Source: Saprospiraceae bacterium (GTDB lineage: Bacteria > Bacteroidota > Bacteroidia > Chitinophagales > Saprospiraceae). From it: DNA of 64,000 nt. The stretch's first letter is position 1. Each line of letters begins with the position of its first letter. The translations under genes and the position numbers were made by a program. Location: contig JADJGA010000003.1 of NCBI GenBank assembly GCA_016708265.1, forward strand, positions 682,001 through 746,000, read 5' to 3'. This document shows positions 62,023 through 64,000 of this stretch, in pieces. The notes under the pieces are model-generated. The model was given only the letters and a program-made list of their open reading frames with translations. It ran no database searches and was not told where the DNA came from.

Positions 62023-62562
62023 TCATTTCCTCGTCAGCCACCAGCCAAGCCATGCACCGACAACTCCCCACTGAACCACTACATCGAGCAATGCAGGTAT
62101 AGTACAGCCTTCAAACCATATTGAATTGGTATAGGTTACTGTCAGAAATCCAATAAAACCTACAGCCCATGAAGCCAGGACAGTAGTAGTGAAATTGAGA
62201 TTGGCAAATTTCATCAATAACCAGCCGAGCAGCAAAACAGCGATAAGGTCAACCACCCATCCCCTGAACATATTCATGCCCATATTGTTGGTCATACTTT
62301 CATGATACTGGATCATTGCCCATGGTTTACCAACAGATTCTTCCATAGCTTTTCCGGTTTCCTCCTGCGAAGTGCCTTCGGGAACTGTGGGTAGATAATA
62401 ATAGCCTTCTTTAAGATTTTGTCCAAGAAATTGCAGAATTGTATCCTGTTTTTCAGTATATGACATTTCATTCTTATGAATATTCAATAAACCCCATGAC
62501 AGGAATTGCAGGAAAAACAACAGGATTGAACCAACGACAGCCCCGATAATTAATTTTTTCAT
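62023..62562 (-). CDS. Hypothetical membrane protein
   Basis: 179 residues, intact. One N-terminal helix (LIIGAVVGSILLFFLQFLSW), an extracytoplasmic loop of about 70 residues (YYYLPTVPEGTSQEETGKAM), then three C-terminal helices (GWVVDLIAVLLLGWLLM, TTVLASWAVGFIGFLTVTY, LLDVVVQWGVVGAWLGWWL). No family name recognised, though the layout recurs in Bacteroidota membrane proteins. It carries its own terminator. Confidence 0.72.
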   Translation of the reverse strand: MKKLIIGAVVGSILLFFLQFLSWGLLNIHKNEMSYTEKQDTILQFLGQNLKEGYYYLPTVPEGTSQEETGKAMEESVGKPWAMIQYHESMTNNMGMNMFRGWVVDLIAVLLLGWLLMKFANLNFTTTVLASWAVGFIGFLTVTYTNSIWFEGCTIPALLDVVVQWGVVGAWLGWWLTRK

Positions 62563-62736
62563 AGATAATTGTTTTTATGTGTTAATAATGGGGGCAATAT
62601 TAAACAAAAAATAACTTTACTAATAATTCTTATCAAAAAAAATAAAAAAAAATAACATATCCGATATTTATTGTATTTAAATACCGGATAATCAAAATAT
62701 TATTATAACATTTACAAATATTTTATATTTTAATTG

Positions 62737-64000
62737 CTACTTTACTTTTCCTCCATTTATCATTTTCGACTGCAATAAGATAAATCCCACTTTTTCAAAA
62801 TAGCTGCCAGGAATGACGATCTCACCATTTTTCATTATTCTCGTCAAATCATTATTTGAATAGATTATTTTGCCAAAAGTATCGTAGATTTTGATTTTAG
62901 AAGAAAAATGCAAATCTTCATTCAAATAAATTTTCAGTTCATTATCAAAAGGATTTGGGGCAATCGAAAAAATATCTGACATTTCGGGATCTTTCACTTT
63001 GGTCAGATTTTTGTAGTGTAGCCTGACCGGAGTGGAATAAAAATCATCAGTGGTGACTTCAAGTCTGCTATCAGACAGTCCATATTTGATAAAATGGTGA
63101 ATATCATTCAATACTGGATCTTTAGCTCTGATAATTGCTCTAAATACTTCATCATGGTATTTAATTTTTCTTTCTATAGCAGTCATTAAAAAAGTATCAT
63201 TTATAATTGTGTAATAATAATCAGGAATCACATTATCACCTACCATAACATTTATAAGTTCAACCTTGGTAGTATCCATTACAAAGCTTATCTGATAAGC
63301 ATTTATCTCTTTTTCTCCTACATTTGAATAATTCAGTTCAAAAATTCCATCATCCGATATTTTTCTCTCCTCTACATTGATATCAATCGTGTCATTTGAC
63401 AAAAAATGATTAATTAAAGAATCTGCAACATCTCCTTCATAATTGCAGTAAAAATTAGGAAACCCGGTCAAATTCATATCTCCTTTTCTTAGCAACACAA
63501 AACTGTAGATTGAGTCTGATAACTCATTGATATGCAATGGAAAATATTTTTTCCATTTTTTAAGGTCAGGATCATAAGCCTGAATTATATCAAACAAACC
63601 CGGAGCATAATTCAATATTATCCACCGAAATACCATTAAATCGGAAACCGTAACGTTCTGATCATCATTAAAATCCATTCTCATCCTGGTACATAATGAT
63701 GGTATTTTCGATAATTTCATTATGAATTTCTGAATTATTACCATATCCAGAGTTGTCAGGCCATCATAAAATAAGTGATCGTTATTTAATTTATAATGAA
63801 CTGTATATGGAAGTGGATGCCCGACCGTATCAATACCATAGCTTAATTGGGTCCAAAAATTTCCAATTGTATCTTTTTTTTGAATTGTATCTTTTTTTGA
63901 ATCAACAATAATCAGATCTATATAATTTAATGGGTTTTCATAACCATAATTTTCTTCCCAATTTCCAATAAAGTTTTCAACCCTGAAAGATAAATAAGGA
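62737..64000 (-). CDS. Dockerin-containing T9SS cargo protein, C-terminal part (5' end beyond window)
   Basis: Minus-strand frame open from the window edge to a stop at 62737, at least 420 residues. Although an internal Met lies at 63744, the frame continues upstream with protein-like sequence (NFIGNWEENYGYENP, GHPLPYTVHYKLNND). A dockerin-like pair DGLTTLDMVIIQKFIM and DFNDDQNVTVSDLMVFRW closely matches the dockerin of the giant adhesin. A beta-rich cohesin-like domain follows (FELNYSNVGEKEINAYQISF), then a T9SS sorting domain (SIAPNPFDNELKIYL, KIKIYDTFGKIIY). Likely a surface or secreted protein. Confidence 0.78.
   Translation of the reverse strand, partial: PYLSFRVENFIGNWEENYGYENPLNYIDLIIVDSKKDTIQKKDTIGNFWTQLSYGIDTVGHPLPYTVHYKLNNDHLFYDGLTTLDMVIIQKFIMKLSKIPSLCTRMRMDFNDDQNVTVSDLMVFRWIILNYAPGLFDIIQAYDPDLKKWKKYFPLHINELSDSIYSFVLLRKGDMNLTGFPNFYCNYEGDVADSLINHFLSNDTIDINVEERKISDDGIFELNYSNVGEKEINAYQISFVMDTTKVELINVMVGDNVIPDYYYTIINDTFLMTAIERKIKYHDEVFRAIIRAKDPVLNDIHHFIKYGLSDSRLEVTTDDFYSTPVRLHYKNLTKVKDPEMSDIFSIAPNPFDNELKIYLNEDLHFSSKIKIYDTFGKIIYSNNDLTRIMKNGEIVIPGSYFEKVGFILLQSKMINGGKVK

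Overview
The window looks like a chromosomal segment of a Bacteroidota bacterium, most likely a Saprospiraceae-type organism. Supporting signs are several type IX secretion (T9SS) cargo proteins with C-terminal sorting domains, giant HYR-type surface proteins, an alternative complex III (Act) operon, a fused LpxC/FabZ, a fused SecDF, a CarboxypepD-reg/beta-barrel outer membrane protein, and promoters of the TTTG-N18/19-TAnnTTTG type. No rRNA or tRNA gene was recognised. The only RNA gene seen is rnpB.

Layout. 1-8143: two tandem minus-strand cassettes, each a small secreted protein followed by a giant HYR adhesin. Their shared 5' portions are almost identical, and the left cassette runs off the window. 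8670-9153: a long hairpin and RNase P RNA. 9264-12809: phosphatidylserine decarboxylase and an outer membrane beta-barrel protein. 13192-22251: the alternative complex III operon actABCDEF plus a 34-residue membrane peptide. 22252-23309: a gene-free, hairpin-rich stretch. 23310-24716: an acyl-ACP thioesterase and an unknown protein. 24856-31025: a type I restriction-modification operon (hsdM-hsdS-GxxExxY-hsdR) that holds two copies of a palindromic repeat element. 31283-36259: an unknown helical protein, a 21-bp tandem repeat array, an 860-residue T9SS cargo built of eight copies of one Cys-containing repeat, and a small membrane protein. 36455-42214: PcrA/UvrD helicase and lipid A genes lpxD, lpxC/fabZ, lpxA. 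42215-48947: a PorE-like lipoprotein, DUF4199 protein, glycosyltransferase, S20, a barrel protein, DprA and a YrdC/YciO protein. 49143-54967: YfhO-type membrane protein, Nnr, sirtuin and 3-methyladenine glycosylase, separated by simple-repeat spacers. 55028-62562: SecDF, TpiA, acetoacetyl-CoA synthetase, Ndk and a membrane protein. 62737-64000: part of another dockerin/T9SS protein.

How the genes connect. The Act operon would move electrons from quinol to a terminal oxidase whose genes are not in the window. Lpx, SecDF, Psd, the barrel proteins and the PorE-like protein build or serve the envelope through which the HYR, repeat and dockerin proteins would be exported. A GxxExxY gene sits inside the restriction operon within its own inverted repeats.

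Quality caveat. About thirty apparent frameshifts fall in at least sixteen genes, many of them essential or highly conserved (secDF, lpxC, lpxA, ndk, actA/B/D/F, pcrA). Most lie in or near homopolymers. The simplest reading is uncorrected indel error in the assembly, so broken genes are reported as single genes with the break positions noted.
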